In this document: piece by piece, positions 9,417-22,350 of the stretch
Layout: every line of letters starts with the position of its first letter
How positions within the stretch are numbered: position 1 is the stretch's first letter
NCBI RefSeq assembly: GCF_000799735.1
Contig: NZ_JUHH01000001.1
Location: 992,001-1,056,000, forward strand
Source of the DNA: Methylotenera sp. G11
GTDB taxonomy: Bacteria > Pseudomonadota > Gammaproteobacteria > Burkholderiales > Methylophilaceae
Direction of reading: 5' to 3'
Length of the DNA stretch: 64,000 nucleotides
Notes under the pieces: model-generated
The model's database searches: none
The model's input: only the letters and a program-made list of their open reading frames with translations
Told to the model about the DNA's origin: nothing
Made by a program: the position numbers and the translations under genes

Positions 9417-10877
9417 ATGTCATCTCACATCTCTAATGTCCGCCCCGCTCCCGATCAAGTGATCGTGGATATCGCCAACTATGTCGCTGATTATGAAATC
9501 AACAGCACTGAGGCGTTTGATACCGCCCGCAACTGTTTAATGGATACATTAGGCTGCGGTTTTGAAGCGCTGGATTATCCGGCCTGCACCAAATTATTAG
9601 GCCCGGTGATTGCCGGTACCGTGGTGCCGAATGGCGCGAAAGTGCCGGGCACGTCTTTCCAGCTAGACCCTATCCTTGCCGCATTCAACATCGGCGCCAT
9701 GATCCGCTGGCTGGACTTTAATGACACCTGGCTCGCTGCGGAATGGGGTCACCCGTCCGACAACCTGGGCGGCATCCTGGCCGTGGCAGATTACATGTCA
9801 CGCAAGAACGTGGCTGAAGGCAAAGCGCCGCTCACCGTTAAAGACGTACTCACCGCCATGATCAAGGCGCACGAGATCCAGGGCGTGCTGGCACTGGAAA
9901 ACAGCTTTAACCGCGTCGGCCTTGACCATGTGATTTTAGTTAAAATTGCTTCTACAGCAGTGGTCACCAAACTATTGGGCGGCAACAAAGAAGACATCAT
10001 CAATGCCGTTTCCAACGCATTTGTGGATGGTCAAAGCCTGCGTACCTATCGTCATAGTCCAAACACCGGTTCGCGCAAATCATGGGCGGCAGGCGATGCT
10101 ACTTCACGTGCCGTGCGTCTGGCCTGGATGACCATGCAGGGAGAGATGGGCTACCCTTCTGCACTCACCGCCAAAACCTGGGGCTTTTACGATGTGCTGT
10201 TCAAAGGCAATGCGTTTAAATTTCAGCGCGGCTACGGCTCTTACGTGATGGAGCAAGTGCTGTTCAAGATTTCATTCCCGGCTGAGTTCCACGCGCAGAC
10301 CGCAGTCGAGTGCGCCTTGCAGTTGAATAAACAGATTGGCAGCCGTTTGCAGACCATGGAACAGATCGCTGCGATTGATAAAATCGTCATCACCACGCAT
10401 GAATCCGCAATCCGGATCATCGACAAAACCGGCCCGCTGGATAACCCGGCAGACCGCGACCACTGCATTCAATACATGACAGCCATCGGTTTGTTAAAAG
10501 GTAACCTGACCGCACAGGACTACGAAGATGCAGTTGCCGCCGACCCGCGTATTGATGCCATCCGCGACAAAATGGTATGCGTAGAAAAAGCGGAATACAC
10601 CCGCGATTACCTGGATCCGGAAAAACGCTCGATTGCCAATGCAGTGCAGGTGTTTTTCAAAGACGGCACCAGCTCTGAAAATATCGCCGTGGAATATCCA
10701 ATTGGCCACAGGCGCCGTCGCGGCGAAGGCATCCCGGAACTGGTCAAAAAATTCAAGATCAACCTGGCACGCCGCTTCAGCGACAAAAAACAGGCTGAAA
10801 TCCTGGCCTTGTGCCTGGAGCAAAAAACGCTGGAAGCCATGCCAGTGAATGAGTTTGTGGATATGCTGGCAGTTTAG
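9417..10877 (+). CDS. prpD: 2-methylcitrate dehydratase
   Basis: A 486-residue MmgE/PrpD-fold enzyme that dehydrates 2-methylcitrate to 2-methylaconitate. [36 protein letters not shown] and [20 protein letters not shown] are characteristic PrpD stretches. The ATG at 9417 is preferred to an upstream TTG at 9375 because that earlier start lies inside the repeat element. Rehydration to 2-methylisocitrate needs an aconitase (AcnB or AcnD), which is not in this window. It is the last gene of the operon, followed by a strong hairpin. Confidence 0.95.
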   Translation: MSSHISNVRPAPDQVIVDIANYVADYEINSTEAFDTARNCLMDTLGCGFEALDYPACTKLLGPVIAGTVVPNGAKVPGTSFQLDPILAAFNIGAMIRWLDFNDTWLAAEWGHPSDNLGGILAVADYMSRKNVAEGKAPLTVKDVLTAMIKAHEIQGVLALENSFNRVGLDHVILVKIASTAVVTKLLGGNKEDIINAVSNAFVDGQSLRTYRHSPNTGSRKSWAAGDATSRAVRLAWMTMQGEMGYPSALTAKTWGFYDVLFKGNAFKFQRGYGSYVMEQVLFKISFPAEFHAQTAVECALQLNKQIGSRLQTMEQIAAIDKIVITTHESAIRIIDKTGPLDNPADRDHCIQYMTAIGLLKGNLTAQDYEDAVAADPRIDAIRDKMVCVEKAEYTRDYLDPEKRSIANAVQVFFKDGTSSENIAVEYPIGHRRRRGEGIPELVKKFKINLARRFSDKKQAEILALCLEQKTLEAMPVNEFVDMLAV

Positions 10878-10891
10878 TTTCAACCAAGCGT

Positions 10892-10930
10892 AAAACAACA
10901 AGGGGTGCTTATGCACCCCTTGTTGTTTTA
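10892..10930. terminator. Bidirectional terminator between prpD and higA
   Basis: A near-perfect 17-base stem, AAACAACAAGGGGTGC, with a TTAT loop and its complement. It has an A run on one side and a T run on the other, so it can stop both the rightward prp operon and the leftward higBA operon, which converge here. Confidence 0.88.
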
Positions 10931-10946
10931 AATTTTCAATTCAACA

Positions 10947-11303
10947 TTACGCGGCTGACAACAGGCTTTCATACGGAATATTCAATCCATCGTGAAGTTT
11001 TTTCGCCATACGTAAACTCAGTCCGCGCTTACGATTGAGCACCTCGGACACACGCCCGCTTGAACCGATAAATGGCTCCAGATCTTTTTGCGTAAGACCT
11101 TGCTGCTCCATCCTGAATTTAATTGCTTCTATAGGGTCTGCTGGGCTGATTGGATAATGTTTGTTCTCATAAGCCTCTATGAGCGTGACCAGCACCTCCA
11201 TTTCATCTGCTTCAGCAGATGCCTCAGGCGCCTGATAAACGGATTCCAATCGCTTGAATGCTTCACGCAAGTCATCATCATTTCTGATAGGTTTAATATT
11301 CAT
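10947..11303 (-). CDS. higA: HigA-type antitoxin (XRE helix-turn-helix)
   Basis: A 118-residue protein with a C-terminal helix-turn-helix (LTQKDLEPFIGSSGRVSEVLNRKRGLSLRMAKKLH, residues ~73-107) and an acidic N-terminal half. It would neutralise the HigB toxin and repress its own operon. The start overlaps the end of higB by 11 bases, toxin first, which is the usual order for HigBA. FIGSSGRVSEVL is typical of the HigA subfamily paired with mRNA-interferase HigB. Confidence 0.88.
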   Translation of the reverse strand: MNIKPIRNDDDLREAFKRLESVYQAPEASAEADEMEVLVTLIEAYENKHYPISPADPIEAIKFRMEQQGLTQKDLEPFIGSSGRVSEVLNRKRGLSLRMAKKLHDGLNIPYESLLSAA

Positions 11304-11601
11304 TTACATTCTCCACATTTATTTGATCATACCGCGCATGGGTACCTAAAAACTTTACCCACACAATTCCAGCCTGATACTGCAGCTCGACTACAAGACG
11401 ATACTTATTGCCGGCAATATTAAATACCACGCGATTATTGCCGCAAATACTGGCACTCCTGTATTGATATTTGATGTCTTGTGGTGTCTTCCAGTTCGCT
11501 TTCAAAGCCTCGTCATGCCAACTCTGCAAAGCACCTTTTGCATCCTGATATTCAGGATTGCTCCAAAACTTCACCAGCGTACTTTTCGCGATTACCCGCA
11601 T
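11293..11601 (-). CDS. higB: HigB-type mRNA interferase toxin
   Basis: A 102-residue RelE-fold toxin of the HigB family (MRVIAKSTLVKFW, then SWHDEALKANWKTPQDIK, and C-terminal GNKYRLVVELQY and VWVKFLGTHARYDQI). It cleaves mRNA, usually at the ribosome. Two ATGs six bases apart are possible; the second (11601) is chosen because GGGAGG directly abuts the first and is correctly spaced for the second. It is the first gene of the higBA pair and divergent from purB. Confidence 0.88.
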   Translation of the reverse strand: MRVIAKSTLVKFWSNPEYQDAKGALQSWHDEALKANWKTPQDIKYQYRSASICGNNRVVFNIAGNKYRLVVELQYQAGIVWVKFLGTHARYDQINVENVNEY

Positions 11602-11690
11602 CACCATCCTCCCACCATGGGAGATTTTAATGCATTAATCGCTGCTGTCAACATGAATAAATCACCGCTTAATCCTTATCCGGGTTTTAA

Positions 11691-13103
<1,413 letters not shown>

Positions 13104-13107
13104 AATA

Positions 13108-13133
13108 ATATATGGGGGGGCGTCACCCCCCTA
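13108..13133. terminator. G/C-run hairpin after purB
   Basis: A run of G residues (13114-13120) pairs with CCCCCC at 13126-13131 across a short loop, 11 bases after the purB stop. No T run follows, so termination is uncertain. Confidence 0.4.
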
Positions 13134-13191
13134 TCAGCACTGCCGATGTGTTATATACTTCCTGCTTCAAATAATAATTGATAGCAACGAT

Positions 13192-14603
<1,412 letters not shown>

Positions 14604-14607
14604 GTTC

Positions 14608-15336
14608 ATGATGAATCTAAGCCAGGAAGCCAGGAAATTTCTCCGCACCACCCGCAGCGGCATACTATCGACACATTCCGTACGTGCCGAGGGCTACCCG
14701 TTCGGTTCCGTTGCGCCGTTTGTACTGGATCACGATTGCCAGCCGATCATACTGATCAGCAATATCGCCGAACACACCAAAAACATCACAGCCAACCCAA
14801 AAGTCTCATTGCTGGTATTTGCGGGGGCTGAAGACCTGCAGGCGAATGCGAGGCTGACGCTGCTGGGTGAGGCCATCAGGATATTCAAAGATGCGGACGC
14901 TGACCTGCGCACGCGTTATCTGCGTTACCTGCCGCAGGCTGCTGGTTATTTTGATATGCATGATTTCTCGTTTTACCGCATTCATATTCACCAGGCACGT
15001 TACATAGGCGGCTTCGGCAAAATGTCGTGGCTTCCCGGCAGCGACCTGTTCGACAGCATCGCCAGCGCTGAATCGATGCTGGCAAAGCAGGAAACCGCAA
15101 TCATCGAGCACATGAATGCTGACCATGCTGACAGCCTGCTCAACTACTGCAAACACTTTCATCAGCTTGATGCGACGCATGCGCAAATGCTGGGCATAGA
15201 CTGTGATGGCTTTGATGTGAACGCCAGTGCCGGTGATATTTCTACCGTGCTGCGTTTTGATTTTGAGCAGCCGGTCTACGACGCCCAGTCCGCCAGGGCT
15301 GCGCTGGTCGCCATGGCAAAGGCTGCAAAATCATGA
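14608..15336 (+). CDS. HugZ-like pyridoxamine-phosphate-oxidase-fold protein with DUF2470
   Basis: A 242-residue protein. The first ~155 residues form a split-barrel flavin/heme domain (RSGILSTHSVRAEGYPFGSVAPF, ILISNIAEHTKNI), and the C-terminal ~80 are a DUF2470 domain (IEHMNADHADSLLNYC, GIDCDGFDV). This is the arrangement of HugZ-family heme-degrading or heme-binding proteins. Whether it breaks down heme here is unknown. Two adjacent ATGs (14608, 14611) are possible starts. It overlaps the following membrane gene by ATGA. Confidence 0.85.
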   Translation: MMNLSQEARKFLRTTRSGILSTHSVRAEGYPFGSVAPFVLDHDCQPIILISNIAEHTKNITANPKVSLLVFAGAEDLQANARLTLLGEAIRIFKDADADLRTRYLRYLPQAAGYFDMHDFSFYRIHIHQARYIGGFGKMSWLPGSDLFDSIASAESMLAKQETAIIEHMNADHADSLLNYCKHFHQLDATHAQMLGIDCDGFDVNASAGDISTVLRFDFEQPVYDAQSARAALVAMAKAAKS

Positions 15337-15668
15337 AAGAAAGATTGCAGCTGGGCGCATCCATCAGCCTCATCAGCCTGATTCTTCTGGCATTGGCATG
15401 GGAAACCGTACTGGCGCCGTTAAAACCGGGCGGTTCTTTGCTGATGTTAAAAACCGTACCGTTATTACTGCCGTTATTCGGCATACTGCGCGGCAAACGC
15501 TACACCTACCAGTGGTCCAGCATGTTCATACTGCTGTACTTTACCGAAGGCGTGGTTCGCGCATGGTCAGATACCGGGTTGTCAGCACAGCTTGCAGCAG
15601 CGGAAATCATCCTGTCAGTCACGTTTTTCAGCTGTGCAATATTTTATGCACGCCTTACCCGCAGATAA
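15333..15668 (+). CDS. DUF2069 family membrane protein
   Basis: A 111-residue integral membrane protein with four predicted helices (about 8-26, 34-50, 60-75 and 88-106). LKTVPLLLPLFGILRGKRYTYQW is the most family-like stretch. DUF2069 proteins are often found next to wrbA in proteobacteria, as here, but their job is unknown. Its start overlaps the HugZ-like gene. Confidence 0.82.
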   Translation: MKERLQLGASISLISLILLALAWETVLAPLKPGGSLLMLKTVPLLLPLFGILRGKRYTYQWSSMFILLYFTEGVVRAWSDTGLSAQLAAAEIILSVTFFSCAIFYARLTRR

Positions 15669-15766
15669 ATTTATTGCTGCCGTCAAGTTTTTATTGGCGG
15701 CGCCGCGCCAAACCAGCGCTTCTTCCACTATAATTTAGCCATGAAAATTCTCTTAGTAGGTCACGT

Positions 15767-16510
15767 ATGAACATACTGCTTTCCAATGACGACGGGTATT
15801 TCGCGCCTGGTCTGAATATTTTGGCAGAACACATTGGCAAATTTGCAGACATTACCGTGGTAGCCCCGGAAAGAAACCGCAGTGGCGCCAGCAACTCACT
15901 TACGCTGGATCGGCCGCTGAGCGTTAAAAAAGCCGCCAATGGCTTCTTCTACGTCAACGGCACCCCGACAGACTGTGTGCACATTGCACTCACGGGTTTG
16001 ATGGAAACACTGCCGGATATGGTCATCAGCGGCATTAACGATGGCGCGAACATGGGTGATGACACAATTTACTCAGGTACAGTCGCCGCCGCGATGGAGG
16101 GCTACCTGCTGGGCATACCATCCATTGCCATTTCCATGTCGCAGCACAACTCCACGCACTTTGAAACCGCAGCGCGCATTGCGGTAGAACTCGTGCTGCA
16201 TTACCAGAAGAACGGTTTCCAGTCCCCGACCTTACTGAACGTGAACGTGCCGGATTTGCCATATGACGCATTACAAGGCCGTGTTATCACACGCCTTGGC
16301 AAGCGCCACAAAGCCGAACCGGTCATCCAGCTCAAAACCCCGCGCAATGAAACCGTTTACTGGGTCGGTCCTGCCGGCCAGCCGAACGATGGCGGTGAAG
16401 GTACGGATTTCCACGCCGTGGCAAACAACAAGGTATCAATTTCCCCAATCCAGGTAGACTTGACCAACCATTCGCAACTTAATGACATTAAAGACTGGCT
16501 CAAAAGCTAA
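15767..16510 (+). CDS. surE: 5'-nucleotidase / survival protein SurE
   Basis: A 247-residue metal-dependent nucleoside monophosphatase. [12 protein letters not shown] carries the paired metal aspartates, [15 protein letters not shown] the phosphate loop, and [27 protein letters not shown] the rest of the active site. It heads surE-pcm-nlpD, a conserved stationary-phase/stress order in proteobacteria. Only a weak ribosome site (TAGGT) precedes the ATG. Confidence 0.96.
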   Translation: MNILLSNDDGYFAPGLNILAEHIGKFADITVVAPERNRSGASNSLTLDRPLSVKKAANGFFYVNGTPTDCVHIALTGLMETLPDMVISGINDGANMGDDTIYSGTVAAAMEGYLLGIPSIAISMSQHNSTHFETAARIAVELVLHYQKNGFQSPTLLNVNVPDLPYDALQGRVITRLGKRHKAEPVIQLKTPRNETVYWVGPAGQPNDGGEGTDFHAVANNKVSISPIQVDLTNHSQLNDIKDWLKS

Positions 16511-16542
16511 CGGGCACCTTAATAAACTAGGTAATTCTCAAA

Positions 16543-17211
16543 GTGGCACTCATAAAATCATCACAAACCGGTATCGGCATGACATCACAGCGCACTCGCG
16601 ATCGTATGCTATCGCGCCTGCGTGACCAGGGAATCAAGGACGAAATCGTACTGTCTGCAATCGGCAACACGCCGCGTCATATATTTGTAGATGAGGCGCT
16701 GTCGATTCGCGCTTATGAAGATGTTTCACTGCCTATCGGCTTTGGCCAGACCATTTCACAGCCTTACATCGTGGCGCGCATGTCTGAGTTGCTCCGAAAC
16801 GGCCAGCCGATGCAGAAAGTGCTCGAAATCGGCACCGGCTGCGGCTACCAGACAGCGGTATTATCAAAGCTGGCCAAGGAAGTCTACTCTGTAGAACGGA
16901 TTCGCCCCCTGGTCATGAAAGCGCGTGGCCACCTGCGCGAACTCAAATGCATCAACGTAAAACTGGCGCACGCAGACGGCAACATAGGCTTGAGCGAAAT
17001 AGCCCCTTTTGACGCCATTCTGGTCACAGCAGCAGCCAGCCACATCCCGCAGGACCTGCTGGACCAGCTTGCAGTGCATGGTCGCCTGGTGATTCCTGTG
17101 GGCACCGATGACCAGGTTTTATACCTGGTTGAACGGGTATCGCAAACTGAATACCGCCAGACAAAACTGGAACCGGTCAAATTCGTGCCCCTGCTCGGCG
17201 GCACCAGTTAG
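16543..17211 (+). CDS. pcm: Protein-L-isoaspartate O-methyltransferase
   Basis: Repairs isoaspartyl residues in aged proteins using S-adenosylmethionine. The 222 residues include [35 protein letters not shown] (SAM loop, residues ~95-113) and the late VPLLGG. The start is a GTG at 16543; [11 protein letters not shown] downstream is an alternative ATG start. It ends three bases before nlpD and follows surE. Confidence 0.95.
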   Translation: MALIKSSQTGIGMTSQRTRDRMLSRLRDQGIKDEIVLSAIGNTPRHIFVDEALSIRAYEDVSLPIGFGQTISQPYIVARMSELLRNGQPMQKVLEIGTGCGYQTAVLSKLAKEVYSVERIRPLVMKARGHLRELKCINVKLAHADGNIGLSEIAPFDAILVTAAASHIPQDLLDQLAVHGRLVIPVGTDDQVLYLVERVSQTEYRQTKLEPVKFVPLLGGTS

Positions 17212-17213
17212 GC

Positions 17214-18263
17214 ATGTCGATTTCCCGTCACGCGCTTGCAGCGTTGCTCACATTGTCAGCCTTTGGCTGCAGCACAACACCGGCACCGGTCATCGACCGC
17301 ACGCCCGCGGTAAAGCCAGCCGTTGCGAACAAACCAAACACCACCGTAAAAGCTCCGGTAAAACCTGCCAACGGCAAAAACGGCAGCGACTGGCGCCCTG
17401 ATGTGCATACCGTAAAAAAAGGTGACACCCTGTTCAGCATCGGCCTGGAATATGGTTATTACTATAAAGACATCGCACGCGTTAACGATATTGAAGCACC
17501 GTATGTGATTAAAATTGGCCAGGTGCTTAAACTGGCAGATTTGAAAGATAAATCTGGCGCCGCAGAAACCAAAGCGGAGCCCGTGCAGGAAGAAGGTGTC
17601 ATCACCTACCCGATCATTGCCGACAGCACGGCAAGCCCGCCCGTCACCACGACCGCCTCTGCACCCGCGGCAGTGACTGCAAACGCGGTCACTGTGATCA
17701 ACGAACCGAAAGCGATCCGCGAACCCTATAGCGAAGCGGCCTTGAAAGCATCATTGCCGGCAGCAAAACCAGTCACCCTGCCGCCAGCCGCCGCCAAAGC
17801 CGATGTAAAGCCGGCCACCGAGGTGAAACCCGATGCAAAACTCGAGGCCAAGCCTGAACCGAAACCGGAAAGCAAGCCGGCAGCCGAGCCGGCGGGCAGC
17901 ATCAACTGGGCCTGGCCGACCAAAGGCAAGGTCATTTCAGGTTTTAACGACGGCGGCAACAAAGGTATCGATATTGCCGGAAGCAAAGGACAGCCGATTC
18001 TGGCAGCAGCTCCCGGCAAAGTCATCTACAGCGGTTCTGACCTGCGCGGCTATGGCAAACTGGTCATTGTGAAGCATAATAATACTTACCTCTCGGTGTA
18101 CGCCAACAATAGCACTATTCTAGTGAAAGAAGGCCAGCAGGTCAGTGCCGGCCAAAAGATTGCCGAAATGGGTGATACTGACAGTAACACTGTAAAGTTG
18201 CATTTTGAAATCCGCCAGCAGGGTAAGTCAGTCGACCCTGCCAAGTTTTTAGGCTCAAATTAA
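17214..18263 (+). CDS. nlpD: NlpD-like lipoprotein (LysM plus LytM/M23 domain)
   Basis: A 349-residue outer-membrane lipoprotein; the lipid cysteine is residue 19 (SAFGC). A LysM wall-binding domain (~63-107, HTVKKGDTLFSIGLEYGYYY), a long A/K/P/E-rich linker (~110-225) and a C-terminal M23 domain (~235-349) follow. The M23 metal site is degenerate (NKGIDIAG in place of an HxxxD start), as in NlpD/EnvC activators of cell-separation amidases rather than active peptidases. The usual neighbour rpoS is not downstream; a small membrane protein is. Confidence 0.9.
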   Translation: MSISRHALAALLTLSAFGCSTTPAPVIDRTPAVKPAVANKPNTTVKAPVKPANGKNGSDWRPDVHTVKKGDTLFSIGLEYGYYYKDIARVNDIEAPYVIKIGQVLKLADLKDKSGAAETKAEPVQEEGVITYPIIADSTASPPVTTTASAPAAVTANAVTVINEPKAIREPYSEAALKASLPAAKPVTLPPAAAKADVKPATEVKPDAKLEAKPEPKPESKPAAEPAGSINWAWPTKGKVISGFNDGGNKGIDIAGSKGQPILAAAPGKVIYSGSDLRGYGKLVIVKHNNTYLSVYANNSTILVKEGQQVSAGQKIAEMGDTDSNTVKLHFEIRQQGKSVDPAKFLGSN

Positions 18264-18281
18264 GAGACAAGGAATCTGATT

Positions 18282-18638
18282 ATGGCCAAGAAGGATCTGA
18301 ATAGATACAGCAAGAATGCCAACATCACCCCGGAAAGCCACCTCAGCTCGATATTTGCATTACTGCGGATGGCGCTGATGCTGGTAGGCATTTTTGGCAT
18401 TACTTTTGAACTGTTCCGCGAAAACGGCTGGTTATCAAAGCTGCTGGGCAACATCATTGACTCAACGGCAAGCACGCTGCTGACTGTGGTTGCTCTGCTG
18501 GTGCTATGGCTGCTTAACCGCATGCTCAGTTCGCCCAGTAAATCCGAAACCAAACGGATCGGCGACGCACCGATGTATATCATGATGGCAATTGGTGCCT
18601 ACTACTTATACAGGGTATTTACATTGGGCGGATTCTAG
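18282..18638 (+). CDS. Small membrane protein of unknown function
   Basis: A 118-residue protein not recognised. It has a polar N-terminus with several Lys and Asn, then three hydrophobic segments (about 27-45, 62-80 and 97-113) and a short basic loop (SPSKSETKR). A ribosome site (AAGGA) precedes the ATG. It is 18 bases after nlpD, in the slot where rpoS stands in many proteobacteria. A strong terminator follows, so it is probably the last gene of the surE operon. Confidence 0.75.
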   Translation: MAKKDLNRYSKNANITPESHLSSIFALLRMALMLVGIFGITFELFRENGWLSKLLGNIIDSTASTLLTVVALLVLWLLNRMLSSPSKSETKRIGDAPMYIMMAIGAYYLYRVFTLGGF

Positions 18639-18684
18639 CCTGGCGGATTACGGGCGGCGTTTATTCCGATGAACCCCGTGCAAT

Positions 18685-18712
18685 AAAAAAGCGGCTGAAT
18701 AGCCGCTTTTTT
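18685..18712. terminator. Bidirectional terminator
   Basis: AAAAAAGCGGCT, loop GAAT, AGCCGCTTTTTT: a perfect 12-base stem with A and T runs. It serves the rightward surE operon and the leftward thioredoxin gene. Confidence 0.92.
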
Positions 18713-18732
18713 ACTCACTCAATCAACACCAA

Positions 18733-19107
18733 TCAGTTAGATGTCTTTTTTGCCTGCTGTTTATAATATTCACGCACTGGCGTCATATCAAACTCACGTG
18801 CCCATTCAATCATCTTATCCAGGGCCGGTGCACCGATTTCGCCTACCTGCGCATGAATACCAGCCTGCTCGCGGATAATCAGGATACCCGGAATCTGGTT
18901 TACTTCGAAATACTCGCCAATCTCAGGGTCGGCTTCCGTATCTACCATTCCGAAAATGATATCCGGGTTTTTTTTGGCAGCCGCTTCAAAGGTAGGCGTA
19001 AATGCAACGCATGGATCACACCACTTCGCCCAGAAATCCACAATCACAAAAGGATTGTTTTCAATAGTCTCTTTAAAATTCGCTTTGGTAAGTGCTACAA
19101 CTGCCAT
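18733..19107 (-). CDS. Thioredoxin family protein with WCDPC active site
   Basis: A 124-residue single-domain thioredoxin fold. VIVDFWAKWCDPCVAF holds the CxxC at residues ~30-33, and the cis-proline loop is NQIPGILII. Classical thioredoxins have WCGPC; Asp in place of Gly should change the redox potential. The C-terminal tail (~105-124) is longer and Lys-rich. No redox partner gene is adjacent. It could act as a general disulfide reductase or serve a particular partner. Confidence 0.88.
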   Translation of the reverse strand: MAVVALTKANFKETIENNPFVIVDFWAKWCDPCVAFTPTFEAAAKKNPDIIFGMVDTEADPEIGEYFEVNQIPGILIIREQAGIHAQVGEIGAPALDKMIEWAREFDMTPVREYYKQQAKKTSN

Positions 19108-19173
19108 GATTTTGCCTTTAATTGAACGAAGCTAGCAGTTTATCAGAACCCTAATCTTTCGTTAAGTTTTGTA

Positions 19174-19782
19174 TTAAATGGCATCCTTTACGCCCTGTCC
19201 CCAGCCCGCATCAAAAAACAATTCAGATAACGGTTTGCGTGAACGCGCTGCCGTTTCGCGGGCAAGTACATCACCGGTCAGGGTTGCGATGTCGGCAGGA
19301 TAACCAACTGAAATCATCGCCATCAGGGAATACTGTTCCGGGATATTGAATTTTTCACGTGCCAGGTTGGCATCAAAGCCGCCCATCTGGTGCGCCATCA
19401 ACCCCATGCTGCCGGCCTGCAGGCATAAGTTCTCAGCCGCTGCGCCGGTATCATATTGCGCCCAGCGGTTTGGTTTCTGGTTATGCCCGAACAGGCTGTC
19501 AGCACATGCGAGCAGCAGCACCGGCGCATCGGCCACCCATGACTGGTTGCCGGGTACCAGACAATCAAAAGCCTGCTGCCAGGCTTGCGGATCAGAGGCT
19601 TTGTTCCACACCACAAAACGCCAAGGCTGATCACCGAAACAGGAAGGCGCCCAGCGAGCCGCCTCCAGCAGCGCAACCACTTGGGCATGCGACACGCTTT
19701 TTGCAGCATCATAGGCACGTCCGCTCCAGCGGTTGGCGATAGTGTTATCAATGGAAACTTGGGTAATAGCAGGGTTATGCAT
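19174..19782 (-). CDS. Nitroreductase family flavoprotein
   Basis: A 202-residue FMN-dependent NAD(P)H oxidoreductase fold. It shows RWSGRAYDAAKSVSHAQV, ARWAPSCFGDQPWRFVV (FMN-binding loop), GAAAENLCLQAGSMGLMAHQMGG-type core and the basic RKPLSE tail. Physiological substrates of this family (quinones, nitro or enone compounds) cannot be told apart by eye. It lies four bases after the ene-reductase gene, so two flavoenzymes of electrophile reduction form an operon. Confidence 0.87.
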   Translation of the reverse strand: MHNPAITQVSIDNTIANRWSGRAYDAAKSVSHAQVVALLEAARWAPSCFGDQPWRFVVWNKASDPQAWQQAFDCLVPGNQSWVADAPVLLLACADSLFGHNQKPNRWAQYDTGAAAENLCLQAGSMGLMAHQMGGFDANLAREKFNIPEQYSLMAMISVGYPADIATLTGDVLARETAARSRKPLSELFFDAGWGQGVKDAI

Positions 19783-19786
19783 GTAT

Positions 19787-20866
19787 TCAGGCCTTTAAAA
19801 ATGGGTAGTCAGTGTAACCTTTTTCAGCGCCGCCGTAAAAGGTGCTTGCATCCGCATCGTTCAGCGGCGCATCAGCCTTGAAACGCTCGACAAGATCCGG
19901 GTTTGCTATGAAAGGCACACCGTATGCAACCGCATCGGCATGTCCGCTGGCAATGGCAGCATTGCCACGCGCTTTGTCATAGGCAAGGTTTGCAATATAA
20001 CCGCCTTTGAACAGCTTGCGCATGGCAGAAAAATCAAATGGTTCAGACTCGCCGCCGCCATGGATGCCGCCTTCGACCACATGCAGGTAAGCCAGGCCAA
20101 ACCGGTTCAATGACTCCGCCACATAATTGAACAATGCCTGCGGGTTGCTATCCTTCATATCATTGAAAGGATTCACCGGAGACAGGCGCACCCCGACTTT
20201 ATCGGCCCCCGCAACCGCGACAACAGCCTCGGTCACCTGCATCAGCAGGCGCGCACGGTTTTCAAAGCTGCCGCCATAATCGTCCGTGCGCTGATTGGTG
20301 CCGTCACGCAGGAACTGGTCCAGCAGGTAACCATTGGCCGCATGTATCTCTACGCCGTCAAAGCCTGCATCCAGCGCCGACCTGGTCGCGTGAACATAAT
20401 CGGCGACAATGCCAGGCAGCTCATCAGCTGCCAGCGCACGCGGCTCGACATAATCCACAAGACCTTGATAGGTAAAGGCCTGTCCCGCAGGTTTGATTGC
20501 GGAAGGCGCGACCGGCAGCGCGTTATCCGGCAATAAACTCGGATGTGAGATACGCCCCACATGCCAGATCTGGAGCACGATCTTGCCGCCTTTGGCATGC
20601 ACGGCTTCAGTGATTTTTTTCCAGCCGGCAACCTGCGCATCGGTATAGATGCCCGGTAACAATGGATACCCGTGCGCCATGGCAGAGATCGGCGTTGCTT
20701 CGGTAATGATCAGGCCGGCGGTTGCGCGCTGCTCATAGTAAGTCACATTGATCGGCTGGGGCACTCCACCCTCACCTGCCCGGTTACGCGTCAGCGGCGC
20801 CATTACAATACGGTTGCTCAAGCTGATCGAGCCTAATTTTGCATGGCTGAATAAATTCAATGTCAT
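19787..20866 (-). CDS. Old yellow enzyme family alkene reductase (NemA-like)
   Basis: A 359-residue FMN TIM-barrel. APLTRNRA and TYYEQRATAGLIITEATPIS are near the N-terminus, IWHVGRISHPS gives an active-site region, and GFDGVEIHAANGYLLDQFL and DYGGSFENRARLL are standard OYE signatures, as is GVRLSPVNPFNDM. These enzymes reduce activated C=C bonds and some nitro compounds with NADPH. It is the first gene of the pair with the nitroreductase. Confidence 0.92.
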   Translation of the reverse strand: MTLNLFSHAKLGSISLSNRIVMAPLTRNRAGEGGVPQPINVTYYEQRATAGLIITEATPISAMAHGYPLLPGIYTDAQVAGWKKITEAVHAKGGKIVLQIWHVGRISHPSLLPDNALPVAPSAIKPAGQAFTYQGLVDYVEPRALAADELPGIVADYVHATRSALDAGFDGVEIHAANGYLLDQFLRDGTNQRTDDYGGSFENRARLLMQVTEAVVAVAGADKVGVRLSPVNPFNDMKDSNPQALFNYVAESLNRFGLAYLHVVEGGIHGGGESEPFDFSAMRKLFKGGYIANLAYDKARGNAAIASGHADAVAYGVPFIANPDLVERFKADAPLNDADASTFYGGAEKGYTDYPFLKA

Positions 20867-21168
20867 CAGTTACTCCTGGATAATGAGTGTAAATAATTTT
20901 GTTTTGTCGCCCGAATCAACCGTTTTTCCTGTTTAATCGAGTGAAATAATCTTGAGCATATTATTACTAATGCCAATATACTAATAGCGAATTATTTTGC
21001 ATGCTTCATTCAAAAAAACTGATGGTATTCTTAATGGCTACAAAACCCTCCCTGAAGCCGGCTGAAATTTCACTAATCACTGCTGGCAGACCTGCCACCA
21101 TAAGCTGGTGACTGTCATTTACATCAATGTCAGCTAAAATAACCATAAAAAGGAACAAGGCGATAACA
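20867..21168. other. 302-base intergenic region, divergent promoters presumed
   Basis: This AT-rich gap separates the leftward ene-reductase gene from the rightward PsiE-like gene, so it must hold both promoters. I see no convincing -35/-10 pair, operator or RNA gene. A leftward reading frame of about 100 codons overlaps the psiE-like start and looks like a shadow. Confidence 0.5.
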
Positions 21169-22108
<940 letters not shown>

Positions 22109-22268
22109 TAAGTGCTTTTGCCATACTATTTACCGCACAAATTCTTACTCATAAAAATTTATATTTTTAAATCTATTTAACCCTATTTTAATTTCTGTAC
22201 CGTATAGATACTAACTGGATTTAAAAGGTAATTGAGTTGATTTTAGTTTGTAAAAACTTATCTTCCGC

Positions 22269-22309
22269 TATTTGTATTACTGGTATTTGTATTACCAATA
22301 TTTGTATTA
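22269..22309. repeat. Three tandem 15-base repeats
   Basis: TATTTGTATTA occurs at 22269-22279, 22284-22294 and 22299-22309, with a 4-base spacer each time (period 15). It lies in AT-rich DNA about 40 bases before the 103-residue gene. It may be a regulator-binding array or a slippage product. Confidence 0.7.
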
Positions 22310-22350
22310 AAAGTTAAGTTTATATTGTCATCAAAACAAATTTCAGACTT

